Assembly: GCF_014197855.1 (NCBI RefSeq)
Contig: NZ_JACIGJ010000003.1
Location: 310,001-374,000, forward strand
Direction: 5' to 3'
DNA from: Roseospira marina
Lineage (GTDB): Bacteria > Pseudomonadota > Alphaproteobacteria > Rhodospirillales > Rhodospirillaceae
Length of the DNA: 64,000 nt
Shown here: piece by piece, positions 44,518 through 53,606 of the stretch
Numbering within the stretch: the stretch's first letter is position 1
How the letters are laid out: each line of letters begins with the position of its first letter
Notes under the pieces: generated by a model
Seen by the model: the letters and a program-made list of their open reading frames with translations, nothing else
The model's database searches: none
What the model was told of the DNA's origin: nothing
Program-made: the position numbers and the translations under genes

Positions 44518-45963
44518 ATTCCGCCAGAAATCCGGGTCGAGCACGACCAGCAGCGCCAGCACCTCCAGCCGCCCGGCCAGCATGGCGAAGGCCAACAGCC
44601 ACTTGGCCTCGTCGGGCAGCGGCTGGAAATTGCCGGCCGGCCCCACCACCGGCCCCAGGCCCGGCCCCACGTTGCTGATCGCGGTGACGGTGGCGGAATA
44701 GGCCGTTACCAGATCCAGCCCCAGCATCATCAGAATCGCCGTGATGCTCGCGATCGTCGCGACGAACACGGCCAGGAACGCCAACACCGACACCGGCACG
44801 TCGGGTGCCAGGGCACGGCCGTTGTAGCGCAGCGGAATGAGCCGGTTCGGGCTGACGAGTTGGCGGATATGCGCCCGCACCACCACGACCAGAAGCTGGA
44901 AGCGGTAGATCTTCACCCCGCCGGCGGTCGATCCGGAGCAGCCGCCCACGAACATCAGCACCAGGAACACGCCGATGAAGCCGAAGCCCCAGGTGGTGTA
45001 GTCGGCCGAGGCGTAGCCCGTCGTCGTCACGATGGAGGTGATGTTGAACGTGGTCAGGGTCAGCGCCTCGAAGAACGGCAGGCCGGACTCGTGCATCAGG
45101 CCGAACGCCATCACGACACTGGTCACGGCCAGAAACCCCAGAAACCCGCGCACCTGCTGGTCCCGCGTCAGGTCCCGGGGGCTGCCGTACACCGCCCGCA
45201 GCATGAGCAGGAACGGCAGGGCGCCGACGATCATGAACACGATGGCGACCCAGTGCAGCGCCGGGTTCTCGAAGTAGCCGAACGACGCATCGTGGGTGGA
45301 GAATCCCCCCGACGACACCGTGGTCATGGCGTGCGTGATGGCGTCGAAAATGGTCATGCCCAGCGCCTCGTACAGGAGGGCGCACAGCACGGTGAGGAGC
45401 ACATAGAGGCTCATCAGCCCCGTGATGGTCTTGGCGAAGTTGGGCAGGCGCAAATCCGACGTGTCGGAGCTTTCAATCCGGAACACCTGCATGCCGCCGA
45501 CGCGCAGCAGCGGCAGAAGCAGAATAGCCACGGCCAGGATGCCGATGCCGCCGACCCATTGCAGCAACGCCCGCCACAGCAGCGTCCCCGGCGGCAGGTT
45601 GTCCAGGCCGGTCAGCACCGTGGAGCCCGTCGTGGTCAGCGCGGACAGAGACTCAAAGACCGCGTCCGTCAGCGAAATCCCCAGCGCGAGGAATGGCAGC
45701 GCGCCCACGAACGCAACCACCAGCCAACCCAGGCAGGTCAGCAGAAACCCCTCGCGCAACGACAGGCGGATGGGCTCCGCGGTGCGGGTCGCGAGCATCC
45801 CGGTCACGCCCACGGTGCCGGTCGCGAAACCGGTCGCAAGGAACCACTCCCACTCCAGCTTGTGCGTCACCGCGTCGGCGGCCGCCGGTACGCACATCAC
45901 CACCGCCATCATGACCATGATGGACGACAGAATGTGAATGACGCCTCTGAACGGTCGACTCAC
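44515..45963 (-). CDS. trkH: Potassium uptake protein TrkH
   Basis: This 482-residue membrane protein has the four-fold pore repeats of Trk/Ktr transporters, with filter-like segments SALTTTGSTVLTG, TTVSSGGFSTHD, SIVTTTGYASADY and SNVGPGLGPVVG. It works with the cytoplasmic NAD-binding TrkA, which is not in the window. A GTG at 45963 gives the family length. The adjacent betaine importer and nhaA suggest an osmoadaptation neighbourhood. Confidence 0.93.
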   Translation of the reverse strand: MSRPFRGVIHILSSIMVMMAVVMCVPAAADAVTHKLEWEWFLATGFATGTVGVTGMLATRTAEPIRLSLREGFLLTCLGWLVVAFVGALPFLALGISLTDAVFESLSALTTTGSTVLTGLDNLPPGTLLWRALLQWVGGIGILAVAILLLPLLRVGGMQVFRIESSDTSDLRLPNFAKTITGLMSLYVLLTVLCALLYEALGMTIFDAITHAMTTVSSGGFSTHDASFGYFENPALHWVAIVFMIVGALPFLLMLRAVYGSPRDLTRDQQVRGFLGFLAVTSVVMAFGLMHESGLPFFEALTLTTFNITSIVTTTGYASADYTTWGFGFIGVFLVLMFVGGCSGSTAGGVKIYRFQLLVVVVRAHIRQLVSPNRLIPLRYNGRALAPDVPVSVLAFLAVFVATIASITAILMMLGLDLVTAYSATVTAISNVGPGLGPVVGPAGNFQPLPDEAKWLLAFAMLAGRLEVLALLVVLDPDFWRN

Positions 45964-46109
45964 GCGCCCACCCTGACTGCACACCACGCTCTTCGCTCGC
46001 CGCACGATGAGACCGGCGGGCACACGAGCGCCACAGAAAACCCAGGCGCGGGGCCACCGTCAACGGCCTTGACGGCACGGAAAACGGATGGCGCCGGCTC
46101 GTGTGGCCA

Positions 46110-47243
46110 TCAGGCCGCGCCCGATGCGGCGCGGGCGGACCCCGTGCCCGTGGTGGCGCGCGCGTCCGACGGCCCGACGCGGGGCCGTTCGATGGCGCGC
46201 AGGATCGCCGGCAGGGCGATCGCGCCAACCACGCGCCCGTCCGCCTCCGCCACCGGGCGGCACGCCGACGGATCGTCCTGGAAGAGGGTCAGGGCGTCCT
46301 CCAGAGTGGTCCCGGCGTCCAGCGCGGGGCCCTGCGCGCCGGCCGGATCGCGTGCCATCACGGCGCGGACCCGCAGCACGCGCGCCCGGTTGATGTCCTT
46401 GACGAAGTCCGCGATGTAGGCGTCGGCAGGGTGCATGACGATCTCGGGCGTCGTGCCCTCCTGCACCACCGCGCCGTCGCGCAGGATGGTGATGCGGTCG
46501 CCCAGCCGCAGGGCCTCGTCCAGATCGTGGGTGATAAACACGATGGTCTTGCGCAATTCCGCCTGCAATCCGAGCAGAACCCCTTGCATGTCGGTGCGGA
46601 TGAGCGGATCGAGGGCCGAGAACGCCTCGTCCATCAGCAGGATGTCGGAATCCGTGGCCAGCGCGCGCGCCAGCCCCACGCGCTGCTGCATGCCGCCGGA
46701 CAGCGCGCTGGGAAAGCGGCCATCGAAGCCGCTCAGACCCACGCGCTCGATCCAGCCCCGGGCGCGCTTCTCCGCCGCGGCCCGTCCGTGCCCCTGCACA
46801 CGCAGCCCATAGGCGACGTTGCCCAGCACCGTGCGGTGCGGATGCAGGGCGAAGCGCTGGAACACCATGCTGGCCCGATGGCGGCGGAAGCGACGCAGCG
46901 TGCGGGCGGACAGGCCCATAATGTCCTCGCCATCCACCGTGATGGTACCGGCGGTGGGCTCGATCAGGCGGTTGAGGTGCCGGATCAGGGTGGATTTGCC
47001 CGAGCCGGACAGCCCCATCACCACATGCACATCGCCCTCGCGGACGGTGGTAGAAATGCGGTCGAGGCCCAGCACATGGCCGTGCGTCTCCAGCAGGTCC
47101 GTTTTGCCCACGCCCTGGTCCCGCACCAGCGGCAGCACCCCGGCCGGATCCGGCCCGAAAATCTTGAACAGATCGCGGATCACGATCTTGGCGGGCTTCG
47201 AGTCTGGATCGCCCGCGCCCTCCGGCGCCTCAACGGGATTCAT
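46110..47243 (-). CDS. proV: Glycine betaine/proline ABC transporter ATPase (ProV type)
   Basis: This 377-residue ATPase has Walker A GLSGSGKST, the ProV-type stretch RHLNRLIEPTAGTI, QRFALHPHRTVLGN, signature LSGGMQQRVGLARAL and Walker B ILLMDEA (with Ala in place of Pro). It ends with a degenerate CBS-like region. An N-terminal FKIFGPDP motif is typical of ProV. It overlaps proW by 14 bases and is the last gene of the proXWV-order operon. Confidence 0.93.
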   Translation of the reverse strand: MNPVEAPEGAGDPDSKPAKIVIRDLFKIFGPDPAGVLPLVRDQGVGKTDLLETHGHVLGLDRISTTVREGDVHVVMGLSGSGKSTLIRHLNRLIEPTAGTITVDGEDIMGLSARTLRRFRRHRASMVFQRFALHPHRTVLGNVAYGLRVQGHGRAAAEKRARGWIERVGLSGFDGRFPSALSGGMQQRVGLARALATDSDILLMDEAFSALDPLIRTDMQGVLLGLQAELRKTIVFITHDLDEALRLGDRITILRDGAVVQEGTTPEIVMHPADAYIADFVKDINRARVLRVRAVMARDPAGAQGPALDAGTTLEDALTLFQDDPSACRPVAEADGRVVGAIALPAILRAIERPRVGPSDARATTGTGSARAASGAA

Positions 47244-48123
47244 CGCGGTACCTTTGCAGGCGGCGGCCGTAGGACTGGGTCAGGCGGTCGAAGATGATGG
47301 CCAGCAGCACCACGGCCAGCCCGTTCAGCACCCCCATGGCGAAATATTGATTGGTGACCGCGCGCAGCACCGGCTGGCCCAGACCCTTGACCCCGATCAT
47401 GGAGGCGACGACGACCATGGACAGCGCCATCATGATGGTCTGATTGATGCCGGCCATGATGTTCGGCAGCGCCAGCGGCACCTGAACGCCCCACAGCCGT
47501 TGCCACGGGCTGGCGCCGAAGGCATCGGTGGCCTCCAGCACCTCGGCGTCCACCAGCCGGATCCCCAGGTCGGTCAGGCGGATGACCGGCGGAATGGCGT
47601 AGATCACAACCGCCAGCAGCCCCGGCACCTTCCCCAGCCCCAGCAGCATCACCACCGGGATCAGGTAAACGAAGCTGGGCATGGTCTGCATGACGTCCAG
47701 CACCGGCACGATGGCGGCCTTCAACCGGTCGGAGCGGGACATCAGGATGCCGATGGGAATGCCCAACACGACGGCGATCAGGGTGCAGACCGAGATCATC
47801 GCCATGGTGCGCATGGTGTCCTCCCACATGCCCATCACCGCGATGAACACAAAGGACCCCACCACCAGCCCGACCAGCACCCGGCTGCGGCTGGCGGCCC
47901 AGGCGAGGCCGGCGATGATCGCCACCACCAGCCACCAGGGCGCGCCGAGCAACACCTGCTCGAACCACACCATCAGGCGCAGCAGCGGCAGGAACGCGTC
48001 CTCGATCGCCGCGCCGTAGCTGCGCGTGAAGCTCAGATAGGCGTCATCGATGGCCCGGTTGAGCGCCCGCAGCCGCGCATCATCAATGGCCGGAACATCG
48101 ACCAGCCAGTTGAAGTCCGCCAT
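47230..48123 (-). CDS. proW: Glycine betaine/proline ABC transporter permease (ProW type)
   Basis: This 297-residue permease starts with a conserved amphipathic region (VDVPAIDDARLRALNRAIDD) and has about seven helices. The coupling motif is EATDAFGASPWQRLWGVQVPLALPNIMAG, followed by SMVVVASMIGVKGLGQPVL. It pairs with the ATPase and the periplasmic binding protein on either side. Confidence 0.93.
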   Translation of the reverse strand: MADFNWLVDVPAIDDARLRALNRAIDDAYLSFTRSYGAAIEDAFLPLLRLMVWFEQVLLGAPWWLVVAIIAGLAWAASRSRVLVGLVVGSFVFIAVMGMWEDTMRTMAMISVCTLIAVVLGIPIGILMSRSDRLKAAIVPVLDVMQTMPSFVYLIPVVMLLGLGKVPGLLAVVIYAIPPVIRLTDLGIRLVDAEVLEATDAFGASPWQRLWGVQVPLALPNIMAGINQTIMMALSMVVVASMIGVKGLGQPVLRAVTNQYFAMGVLNGLAVVLLAIIFDRLTQSYGRRLQRYRDESR

Positions 48124-48172
48124 ATCCCGGACGCTCCCGTAGAAAACCCGTGGGCCGGATCCCGCCGCCGCT

Positions 48173-49174
48173 CTACAGCGCCGCCTTGACCTTGTCGGCG
48201 ACCTCGGCCGGCACCCACGGCGTCCAGATCTCGGGATAGGTCTTCAGGAAGTGCATGGCCGCGCCCTCGCCGGTGGCCTGATGGTCCTCCTGCCAGGCCA
48301 GCACCGCGTTCAGGACGTCATTGGGGATCGAGACGCTGGAGACGAAACCGTAGGCCTCGGGCGCGCGGTCGGCGAACGCCGCCACGGCCAGGGTCAGCAC
48401 ATCGGAGGGCGGATACATGTTCGGCTGCGGATCGGCGCAATCGCGGCTCGTGACGCACGTCCAGGTGTCGGGGTCATGCTCCATACCGCCGACCCTGACG
48501 AGGTCGTACTTGCCCAGGATGGCCGTGGGGCCGAAGTAGTACGCGAACACCGGCTCGCGCCGCTCATAGGCCTTGGCGATGGCGCCCGCCAGGCCCGGCC
48601 CCGAACCCGGATCGAACTGCGTGAAGGCGTCGTCCAGACCGTAGGCCGTCATCAGGTTGGCGTTGACGATCTGGCACTGCCAGCCGGCCGGACAGGTGTA
48701 GAACCGGCCCTTGCCGGGCTCCTCCTGGTCCGGAAACAGGTCGGCGTGCGCGCGGAGACCATCGATGGTCGCCAACTCCGGATGCGCCTCGACCATATAG
48801 GAGGGCACGAACCACCCCTCCTGGCCGCCGTCCTGCAAGGTCTTGGTGGCGATCACGATGTCGCCGTCCTCGACCGCCTTGCCGATCACGGCCTTGTGGG
48901 CGTTGGGCCAGATTTCCGGTGCGATGTCCGGCTCGCGCTTCTCGGTCATGGACGTGATCGTCGGCAGGGTGTCGCCCGGCACCAGCTCGGCGTCGCAGCC
49001 GTAGCCCTCACTCAGGACGATCTTTTCCATGTGAGCCAAGGTGGCTGCCGAGTTCCAGCTCATCTCGGCGATGGTCACGCGGCCGCAATCCTCGGCGTGG
49101 GCGGGCACGGCGGCGGCCAGAACGGCCAACGAGGACACCGCCAGGGCGGCGGCCCCCGCAATCAGCTTGGTCAT
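48173..49174 (-). CDS. proX: Glycine betaine/proline ABC transporter periplasmic binding protein (ProX type)
   Basis: This 333-residue protein has a signal peptide (MTKLIAGAAALAVSS... ending AHA, residues 1-27) and an OpuAC-type binding domain. It includes IAEMSWNSAATLAHMEKIVL, PEIWPNAHKAVI and a tryptophan-rich GWQCQIVNAN. Four aromatic residues would form the quaternary-amine box. The ATG at 49174 follows AGGGA. Upstream reading continues through a three-fold 24-base repeat that is not part of the mature protein. Confidence 0.92.
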   Translation of the reverse strand: MTKLIAGAAALAVSSLAVLAAAVPAHAEDCGRVTIAEMSWNSAATLAHMEKIVLSEGYGCDAELVPGDTLPTITSMTEKREPDIAPEIWPNAHKAVIGKAVEDGDIVIATKTLQDGGQEGWFVPSYMVEAHPELATIDGLRAHADLFPDQEEPGKGRFYTCPAGWQCQIVNANLMTAYGLDDAFTQFDPGSGPGLAGAIAKAYERREPVFAYYFGPTAILGKYDLVRVGGMEHDPDTWTCVTSRDCADPQPNMYPPSDVLTLAVAAFADRAPEAYGFVSSVSIPNDVLNAVLAWQEDHQATGEGAAMHFLKTYPEIWTPWVPAEVADKVKAAL

Positions 49175-49226
49175 GTCGAGAGTGTCCCTGTTCCGGTGGC
49201 GCGTAAGTTGGGACATCGGCTGTCCG

Positions 49227-49298
49227 CACATGGACGCCGATGGTGCTGCGCACATGGACGCCGATGGTGCTGCGCACATGGACGCCGATGGTGCTGGG
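49227..49298. repeat. Three tandem 24-bp repeats upstream of proX
   Basis: A 24-base unit beginning CACATGGACGCCGATGG occurs three times without spacing at 49227-49250, 49251-49274 and 49275-49298. The first two are identical and the third differs in one base near its end. It lies about 50 bases before proX in the divergent gap (49175-49449) with the HMA gene. It could be a set of regulator sites or a slipped-strand variable tract. Confidence 0.9.
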
Positions 49299-49449
49299 CA
49301 GCACCCCGTCCACGGGTCGGGATTAGCCTAGCGGACAGGGGACGGTTGCGCAAACACCCCGGCCCGTCCTATGTGCGGAGAGATGGATAGTCCGCCCCGG
49401 CGCCCGCGAGCGACCGCTCCGCGGTCCGGTTCTGCAAGGGAGACTGAGA

Positions 49450-49659
49450 ATGACCGCCACCTACACCGTCACCGGCATGACCTGCGGGGGCTGCGCCCGC
49501 TCGGTCGAGACCGCCATCCGCCAGGCCGCGCCGTCGGTCGAAAGCGTGAGCGTGGACCTGGACAAGAACACCGTCACGGTGACTGGCGCCGTCGAGGATT
49601 CCGTGATCGCGGGCGCGGTGGACGACGCCGGCTTCGACTTCGGCGGGCGGGCTGCCTGA
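49450..49659 (+). CDS. Heavy-metal-associated (CopZ-like) domain protein
   Basis: This 69-residue protein is a single HMA domain with the GMTCGGCAR metal-binding motif (cysteines 12 and 15) and the expected ending ISGAVDDAGFDF-like AGAVDDAGFDF. It probably carries Cu(I) to a copper ATPase, none of which is visible here. GGGAGA precedes the ATG. Confidence 0.93.
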   Translation: MTATYTVTGMTCGGCARSVETAIRQAAPSVESVSVDLDKNTVTVTGAVEDSVIAGAVDDAGFDFGGRAA

Positions 49660-49692
49660 CGCGCCCCGCCCCAGGCGCCGTCCGGCCCGCCG

Positions 49693-50421
49693 TCAGGCGA
49701 TGGACTCGGGCGGCGCCGTGTCCGGTCCGGTCGGCCGGCCGCGCATGTGGGCACTCGTTCGGTGCTCGATGAAGCGCAGGCCGCGCACGAGCACGAATGT
49801 GATGGTCATGTAGATCACACCGGCCATCAGGAAGGTTTCCACCGGCATGTAGTTGCGGGCGATGATGGTGCGTGCCATGCCGGTCAAGTCCAGCAGCGTG
49901 ACCGTGCTGGCGAGCGCGCTGCCCTTCAGCATCAGAATCAGCTCGTTGCCGTAGGCCGGCAAAGCGATCCGCGCGGCGCGCGGCAGCACGATCCGCGCCA
50001 GTGTGGTCGAGCGTCGCATGCCCAGCGCCCGCGCCGCTTCCACTTCGCCCACCGGAACCGCCTGGATGGCGCCGCGCAGGATTTCGGCGATATAGCCGCC
50101 GGTGTGCAGACTGAAGGTGATGATGGCGCACCAGTACGGTTCCTTCAGCACCGGCCACAGGATCGGGCTTTCGCGCACGAAGGCGAACTGCGACAGGCCA
50201 TAGTACACCAGGAAAAGCTGCACCAGCAGCGGCGTGCCCCGGAAGAAGAAGATGTAGGCGTAAGGCAGCGCTTTCACGGCCAAGCGGGGCGACGACCGGG
50301 CGATGGACAGCGGCACCGCAATCATCAACCCGAAAAAGCCGGAGATGAACAGAAGCTGCAGGCTCAGCCAGGCCCCCTCCAGCAGCTTGGGCAGGGCGGC
50401 GATCATCACATCGATGTTCAT
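49693..50421 (-). CDS. Polar amino acid ABC transporter permease, HisM/ArtM type
   Basis: This 242-residue permease begins MNIDVMIAALPKLLEGAWLSLQL and contains FFRGTPLLVQLFLVYYGL and the coupling motif EVEAARALGMRRSTTLARIVLPRAAR. These features match HisM-like permeases for histidine, arginine, ornithine or opines. Its ATG overlaps the preceding permease stop. It ends the hisP-J-Q-M-order operon. Confidence 0.93.
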   Translation of the reverse strand: MNIDVMIAALPKLLEGAWLSLQLLFISGFFGLMIAVPLSIARSSPRLAVKALPYAYIFFFRGTPLLVQLFLVYYGLSQFAFVRESPILWPVLKEPYWCAIITFSLHTGGYIAEILRGAIQAVPVGEVEAARALGMRRSTTLARIVLPRAARIALPAYGNELILMLKGSALASTVTLLDLTGMARTIIARNYMPVETFLMAGVIYMTITFVLVRGLRFIEHRTSAHMRGRPTGPDTAPPESIA

Positions 50422-51116
50422 GACGCGCGCGCCCTTGGCATGCCGCGGTTGGCACGCCGCTCCATCCAGGCCAGCAGGCTCATCGACACGATGGTCAGCC
50501 CGAGATACAGCACCGCCGCCGCGAGGTAGAAGGTGAACGGCTCCTTGGTGGCCCCGGTGGCGAACTGGGCCTTGCGCATGATTTCCTCGAGGCCGATGAC
50601 CGAGACCAGGGCCGTGTCCTTCATCAGCACGAGGAACAGGTTGCCCAGACCGGGCAGGGCGATACGCCACGCCTGCGGCAGCACGATACGGAAAAAGATG
50701 GCGATCCGGCCCATGCCGAGCGCCTGGGCGGCCTCCGCCTGCCCCACCGGCACGGCCTGGAAGGCGCCCCGGAACACCTCCGACGCATACCCGCCGAAAG
50801 TCAGCGCCAGCGCGACGGCCCCGGCGACGAAGGGGCTGAGTTCGATGTACCCGGTGTAGCCGAGCGGCCTCGCCAGCCTCATCAGCAGGACGGACGAGCC
50901 GAAATAGATCAGCAAAACCACCAGAAGCTCCGGAATACCCCGGATGATGGTGGTGTAGGCGCGCGCCAACCAGCGCAACGGCGCCACCGGCGCGGCCATG
51001 GCGGCGGCACCGGCCAGCCCCAACACAAGACCGATGGCCAGCGCCGTCAGGGCCAGCCGGATGGTCATCCACAAGCCCAGCAGCAACTGGTGTTCAAAAC
51101 CGCTCAGATCGGGCAC
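50418..51116 (-). CDS. Polar amino acid ABC transporter permease, HisQ type
   Basis: This 232-residue permease has the HisQ-like RGIPELLVVLLIYFGSS motif, the Q-A-E-A-A-Q-A-L-G-M coupling loop and GTLFLVLMKDTALVSVIGLEEIM-like stretch GNLFLVLMKDTALVSVIGL. A GTG start is preceded by GGAGG. It pairs with the HisM-type permease. Confidence 0.93.
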   Translation of the reverse strand: MPDLSGFEHQLLLGLWMTIRLALTALAIGLVLGLAGAAAMAAPVAPLRWLARAYTTIIRGIPELLVVLLIYFGSSVLLMRLARPLGYTGYIELSPFVAGAVALALTFGGYASEVFRGAFQAVPVGQAEAAQALGMGRIAIFFRIVLPQAWRIALPGLGNLFLVLMKDTALVSVIGLEEIMRKAQFATGATKEPFTFYLAAAVLYLGLTIVSMSLLAWMERRANRGMPRARAS

Positions 51117-51161
51117 GAGTGGGGGGGGCCTCCACGCCTCGGATGACCAGGACGGGCGCGC

Positions 51162-51187
51162 CCGGGGCCCCGACGAGCCGGCCCCGG
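51162..51187. terminator. Hairpin between binding-protein and permease genes
   Basis: CCGGGGCC (51162-51169) pairs with GGCCCCGG (51180-51187) around a ten-base loop in the 90-base gap. A stem here would favour abundant binding protein and low permease levels, as in other importer operons. Confidence 0.5.
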
Positions 51188-51206
51188 ACGCGCCCCATCG
51201 CCGGAC

Positions 51207-51968
51207 TTAATAAATGTCGAACGGGAAGTACTTGGCGTTGATCTCGGCGTACGTCCCGTTCTCGCGGATCGCCGTGAGGGCCGCATTGAAGTCGGCGAGC
51301 AGATCCTCGTTGCCCTTACGCAGGGCGATGGCGATCAGGTCGTTCTCGTACACCGGCTCCCCCTTGAACTCAAAATCGGCGCCGGCGTCGCTCTCCAGCC
51401 ACTCGTAGTTCACGAGCTTGTCGGCGATCACCGCGTCGATCCGGCCGGTTCCCAGATCGAGGTACGCATTCTCCTGCGTATCGTACAGCTTGACGTCGAC
51501 GTCCGGCATATTCTCCTCGACCCACTGGGCGGAGATGGTGGCGCGCTGGGCGCCCACGGACGTGCCGGCCATGCCCTCGGGCGTCAGATCCAAGTCGACG
51601 CTCTTCGGCGCGATGAACTGCAGCTTGTTCGTCCAGTACTTATCGGTGAAATCGACCGCCTGCTTGCGCTCTTCCGTCACCGACATCGAGGCGATGACGG
51701 CGTCGTACTTGCCGGCCAGAAGGCCCGGGATGATGCCGTCCCAGTCCTGGATGACGAAGGTGCACTCCCGCTCCATCTGCGCGCACAGTGCATTGGCGAT
51801 ATCGATGTCGAAGCCGTGCAGGTTTCCGTTCTCGTCGACCATATTGAACGGAGGGTAGGCGCCCTCCGTGCCGATGCGCAGGGTGTCCTGCGCCCAGGCG
51901 GCACCGGCGGACAGGGCGGTGGCCGCGGCGACGGCCAGAGCGAGGGTTGTGGAACGCAGTCCAGTCAT
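51207..51968 (-). CDS. Polar amino acid ABC transporter periplasmic binding protein (HisJ/ArgT type)
   Basis: This 253-residue protein has a signal peptide (1-26, ending AWA-Q) and the solute-binding family 3 domain: RIGTEGAYPPFNMVDENG, GFDIDIANALC, DWDGIIPGLLAGKYDAVIASM, and RIDAVIADK. Two cysteines (62 and 69 region, ALCAQMEREC) form the disulfide seen in HisJ/LAO proteins. Basic amino acids are the likely ligands. Confidence 0.93.
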   Translation of the reverse strand: MTGLRSTTLALAVAAATALSAGAAWAQDTLRIGTEGAYPPFNMVDENGNLHGFDIDIANALCAQMERECTFVIQDWDGIIPGLLAGKYDAVIASMSVTEERKQAVDFTDKYWTNKLQFIAPKSVDLDLTPEGMAGTSVGAQRATISAQWVEENMPDVDVKLYDTQENAYLDLGTGRIDAVIADKLVNYEWLESDAGADFEFKGEPVYENDLIAIALRKGNEDLLADFNAALTAIRENGTYAEINAKYFPFDIY

Positions 51969-52020
51969 GGGGTGTCCTCTCGTTCAGCGGGTTCGTTCGA
52001 TGAAGACGAACGGGCGGGCA

Positions 52021-52845
52021 TCAGGTCAGATGCCGGGACAGGAACTTCCGCAGGCGGTCCGACTGGGGATTGGAGAACAGCGCCTCCGGCGCGCCCTCCT
52101 CCTCCACGCGGCCTTCATGCAGAAACAGGGTCCGGGTTGAGACGTCGCGGGCGAAGCCCATCTCGTGGGTGACGATCAGCATCGTCCGGCCTTCCTCGGC
52201 CAGGGACGCCATGACCCCCAGCACCTCGCCCACCAGTTCCGGATCCAGCGCCGAGGTCGGCTCGTCGAACAGAATGACCTCGGGATCCATGGCGAGGGTG
52301 CGGGCGATGGCCGCGCGCTGCTGCTGACCACCGGACAGGTGGGCCGGGTAGTAGTCGCGCCGATCCGCAAGCCCCACCTTCTCCAGCAGGGCTTCGGCCT
52401 TCTCCGTGGCCTCGGCCTTGCCCATGCCGTGCACGCGGCGGGGCGCCTCGATCAGGTTCGCCAGCACGGTCATATGGGGCCACAGGTTGAACTGCTGGAA
52501 CACCATGCCGACCCGCGCCCGCAGCCGCGTCAACTGACCATGACTGGCGGGCCGCAACGATCCCTCGCGGTCCGGCCGAGTGCGGATTTCCTCGCCGTGC
52601 AGGTGAATGCGGCCGGCGGAGGGTGATTCCAGAAAGTTCAGACAGCGCAGGAACGTGCTTTTGCCGGAGCCACTCGACCCCAGAATGGCGATCACGTCCC
52701 CGGTTTGCGCGGTCAAGGAGATCCCGCGCAGGACCTCGGTCTCTCCGAAGCGTTTGTGGATGTCCTCGACCGCCAGCACGGCATCGCCGCCGACATTCGC
52801 GGGAACCGACTCCCGCGAGGTTTTAGCGATGGACACAGATGACAC
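52021..52845 (-). CDS. Polar amino acid ABC transporter ATPase (HisP type)
   Basis: This 274-residue ATPase is very similar to His[17 protein letters not shown], Walker [35 protein letters not shown], and [20 protein letters not shown]. An insert with [10 protein letters not shown] before the Q-loop is a HisP hallmark. A GTG at 52845 gives about 20 extra residues. GTG at 52836 is an alternative. It is first in the operon, so the transporter is read ATPase, binding protein, then permeases. Confidence 0.93.
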   Translation of the reverse strand: MSSVSIAKTSRESVPANVGGDAVLAVEDIHKRFGETEVLRGISLTAQTGDVIAILGSSGSGKSTFLRCLNFLESPSAGRIHLHGEEIRTRPDREGSLRPASHGQLTRLRARVGMVFQQFNLWPHMTVLANLIEAPRRVHGMGKAEATEKAEALLEKVGLADRRDYYPAHLSGGQQQRAAIARTLAMDPEVILFDEPTSALDPELVGEVLGVMASLAEEGRTMLIVTHEMGFARDVSTRTLFLHEGRVEEEGAPEALFSNPQSDRLRKFLSRHLT

Positions 52846-53004
52846 GGTGAGCCCCCCCGGGCGGCACGTTCTCGAGCCGGAGGGAGCACCACCGCTCCTT
52901 CCTGCCCAAGTCATAGCCCCGAGACCCGCGCCCTGGCAATAACGGAGAGTTTTTTGAGCACCGCGCGCCCGGTGCCCATCCCTTGGTCGCCGACTCGGCG
53001 CCCG

Positions 53005-53502
53005 TTATTCTGTCGCGACGGCGTGCGCCGTGAAGCCGATCAGGGCCTTGGCCATGCCCTGGAACGGCGGCAGAGACGGATCGAGGCCGTGGCGATCGGC
53101 CAGGTAGGCCGGATCGTTGTAGCCCAGCCAGACCTGCCCGTCCGCGTCCTGCCAGGCCAGCGCCTTGATCGGCAGATCGATCCCAATTGGCGGCGCCGCC
53201 GTCATGAGGGGCGCGCCGATCCGGGGGCTGCCGAAGATCAGCAGGTGCGACGGCGGCATCTCCAGATCCAGCGCCGCCGCGTTGGCCGTGTGGGGAATGT
53301 CGGCGAAGACCGTGACGCCCTTGGCCTCCACGGCCGTTTTCAAGCGCGCGATGGTCTCGTCGACCGAATACGGACTTTTGAGGCGGACCAGACCGTCCTC
53401 GGCAGCGCGCGCGGCGCCCGGCCCGACGGTGAGAGCGACCAGAAGGACCAGGGCCGCGACCGTCCAGGCCGCGAGGGAACGTGAAGAACGCGGGGAACGC
53501 AT
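53005..53502 (-). CDS. DUF302 exported protein
   Basis: This 165-residue protein has a signal peptide or signal anchor (RSLAAWTVAALVLLVALTVGPGAARA, residues 9-34) and a DUF302 domain (SVDETIARLKTAVEAKGVTVFADIPH; PSHLLIFGSPRIGAPLM; LPIKALAWQDADG). The fold binds small ligands or metals, but its function is unclear. GGGAGG lies before the ATG. Confidence 0.88.
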   Translation of the reverse strand: MRSPRSSRSLAAWTVAALVLLVALTVGPGAARAAEDGLVRLKSPYSVDETIARLKTAVEAKGVTVFADIPHTANAAALDLEMPPSHLLIFGSPRIGAPLMTAAPPIGIDLPIKALAWQDADGQVWLGYNDPAYLADRHGLDPSLPPFQGMAKALIGFTAHAVATE

Positions 53503-53606
53503 GAGACAACCTCCCAAGAGCGTGGATGCTTCGACCGGATCCGTACCGAACCCGGTTGCGACCGCGCGATGACAATCCGCAACGCGAGCGGTCCTCGCCC
53601 GCGCCG

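Noticed and set aside
49227-49298. Short tandem repeats considered as a CRISPR array
   Set aside because: The units abut without unique spacers and no cas genes are present.
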